From an uncultured Prevotella sp. (lineage in GTDB: Bacteria > Bacteroidota > Bacteroidia > Bacteroidales > Bacteroidaceae), in NCBI GenBank assembly GCA_946625715.1, contig CAMOTK010000113.1:1-6565 (forward strand): a stretch of DNA of 6,565 nucleotides, in the 5' to 3' direction. The notes beneath the pieces are model-generated. The model made no database searches, was not told the origin of the DNA, and saw only the letters and a list, made by a program, of their open reading frames with translations. Below are positions 6,394-6,565 of the stretch, piece by piece (the first letter of the stretch is position 1; every line of letters begins with the position of its first letter). The position numbers and the translations under genes are program-made.

Positions 6394-6565
6394 CTACGGA
6401 CGCTCGTCGCCATCGGGGTTGGTGCCGCCGCCAGAAGGCTGGTCGGAACCCGACTCGCTCGAGAAGCCGTCGGTGACGCCGTCGCCCAGCTGGTCGATGC
6501 CCACCTTCGCGGTGGTCCTGGCCAGGTTGGTCGAGCTGAGGTCGTAAGCGTGCGACTGGTTGGGC
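6394..6565 (-). CDS. Hypothetical protein, C-terminal 56 residues only
   Basis: An open frame on the - strand enters from the right edge (first full codon at 6564) and ends in TAG at 6394-6396, giving 56 residues that start PNQSHAYDLSSTNLARTTAK. I consider it a real gene end because nearly every codon ends in G or C, as in the neighbouring genes, and because hairpins follow the stop. The first half looks like a folded or helical segment (ARTTAKVGIDQLGDGVTDGF). The last 22 residues are a low-complexity Gly/Ser/Pro/Asp tail (SESGSDQPSGGG, then TNPDGDERP), a type of disordered acidic tail seen on many Bacteroidales proteins. I do not recognise the family and assign no function. Transcription is co-directional with the SusC-like gene but probably separate, given the 190-base gap with hairpins. 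Confidence 0.6.
   Translation of the reverse strand, partial: PNQSHAYDLSSTNLARTTAKVGIDQLGDGVTDGFSSESGSDQPSGGGTNPDGDERP

Noticed and set aside
6302..6547. An 81-codon + strand open frame at the right edge
   Set aside because: It begins inside the hairpin region and runs through both palindromes. Its product is an S/R/P-rich mixture, whereas the opposite strand has consistent G/C-ending codons and a stop followed by hairpins.

Overview
The window looks like chromosomal DNA from a GC-rich member of the Bacteroidota, probably order Bacteroidales and perhaps Prevotellaceae. Three observations support this. There is an intact SusC/SusD outer-membrane glycan-uptake pair, which is a hallmark of the phylum. 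The SusD-like lipoprotein has an acidic stretch right after its lipidated cysteine. The start codons lack a Shine-Dalgarno sequence and sit in A/T-rich leaders, which contrast with strongly G/C-ending codons in the genes. The genus assignment is inference only.

Layout from left to right: (1) On the + strand, the 3' part of a sugar-isomerase gene of the L-fucose isomerase-like family runs in from beyond the left edge and stops at 1202. (2) An 80-base convergent gap holds one strong hairpin (about 1229-1261) with A-rich and T-rich flanks, probably a terminator serving both strands. (3) On the - strand, read right to left, come a SusC-like TonB-dependent transporter (6203 to 3129, 1024 aa) and, 19 bases downstream, its SusD-like surface lipoprotein (3109 to 1283, 608 aa). 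(4) Upstream of the transporter is an A/T-rich leader (6204-6300), which probably carries the operon promoter. (5) Next come two hairpins (6323-6359 and 6371-6390) and then the C-terminal 56 codons of another - strand gene of unknown function, which runs off the right edge.

How the genes work together: the SusC-like barrel and the SusD-like lid should form one complex that captures an oligosaccharide at the cell surface and imports it with TonB-derived energy. The substrate cannot be read from the sequence. No glycoside hydrolase, SusE/F-like binding protein or regulator lies inside the window, and the operon appears to end straight after the SusD-like gene. The convergent isomerase could process a sugar released from the imported glycan, but it is a separate transcription unit, so the link rests on proximity alone. 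I found no RNA genes, CRISPR array, insertion sequence or previously undescribed system. Most of the window is well-understood gene content, and the less explained parts are the hairpin-rich gap near 6300-6390 and the unidentified protein at the right edge.
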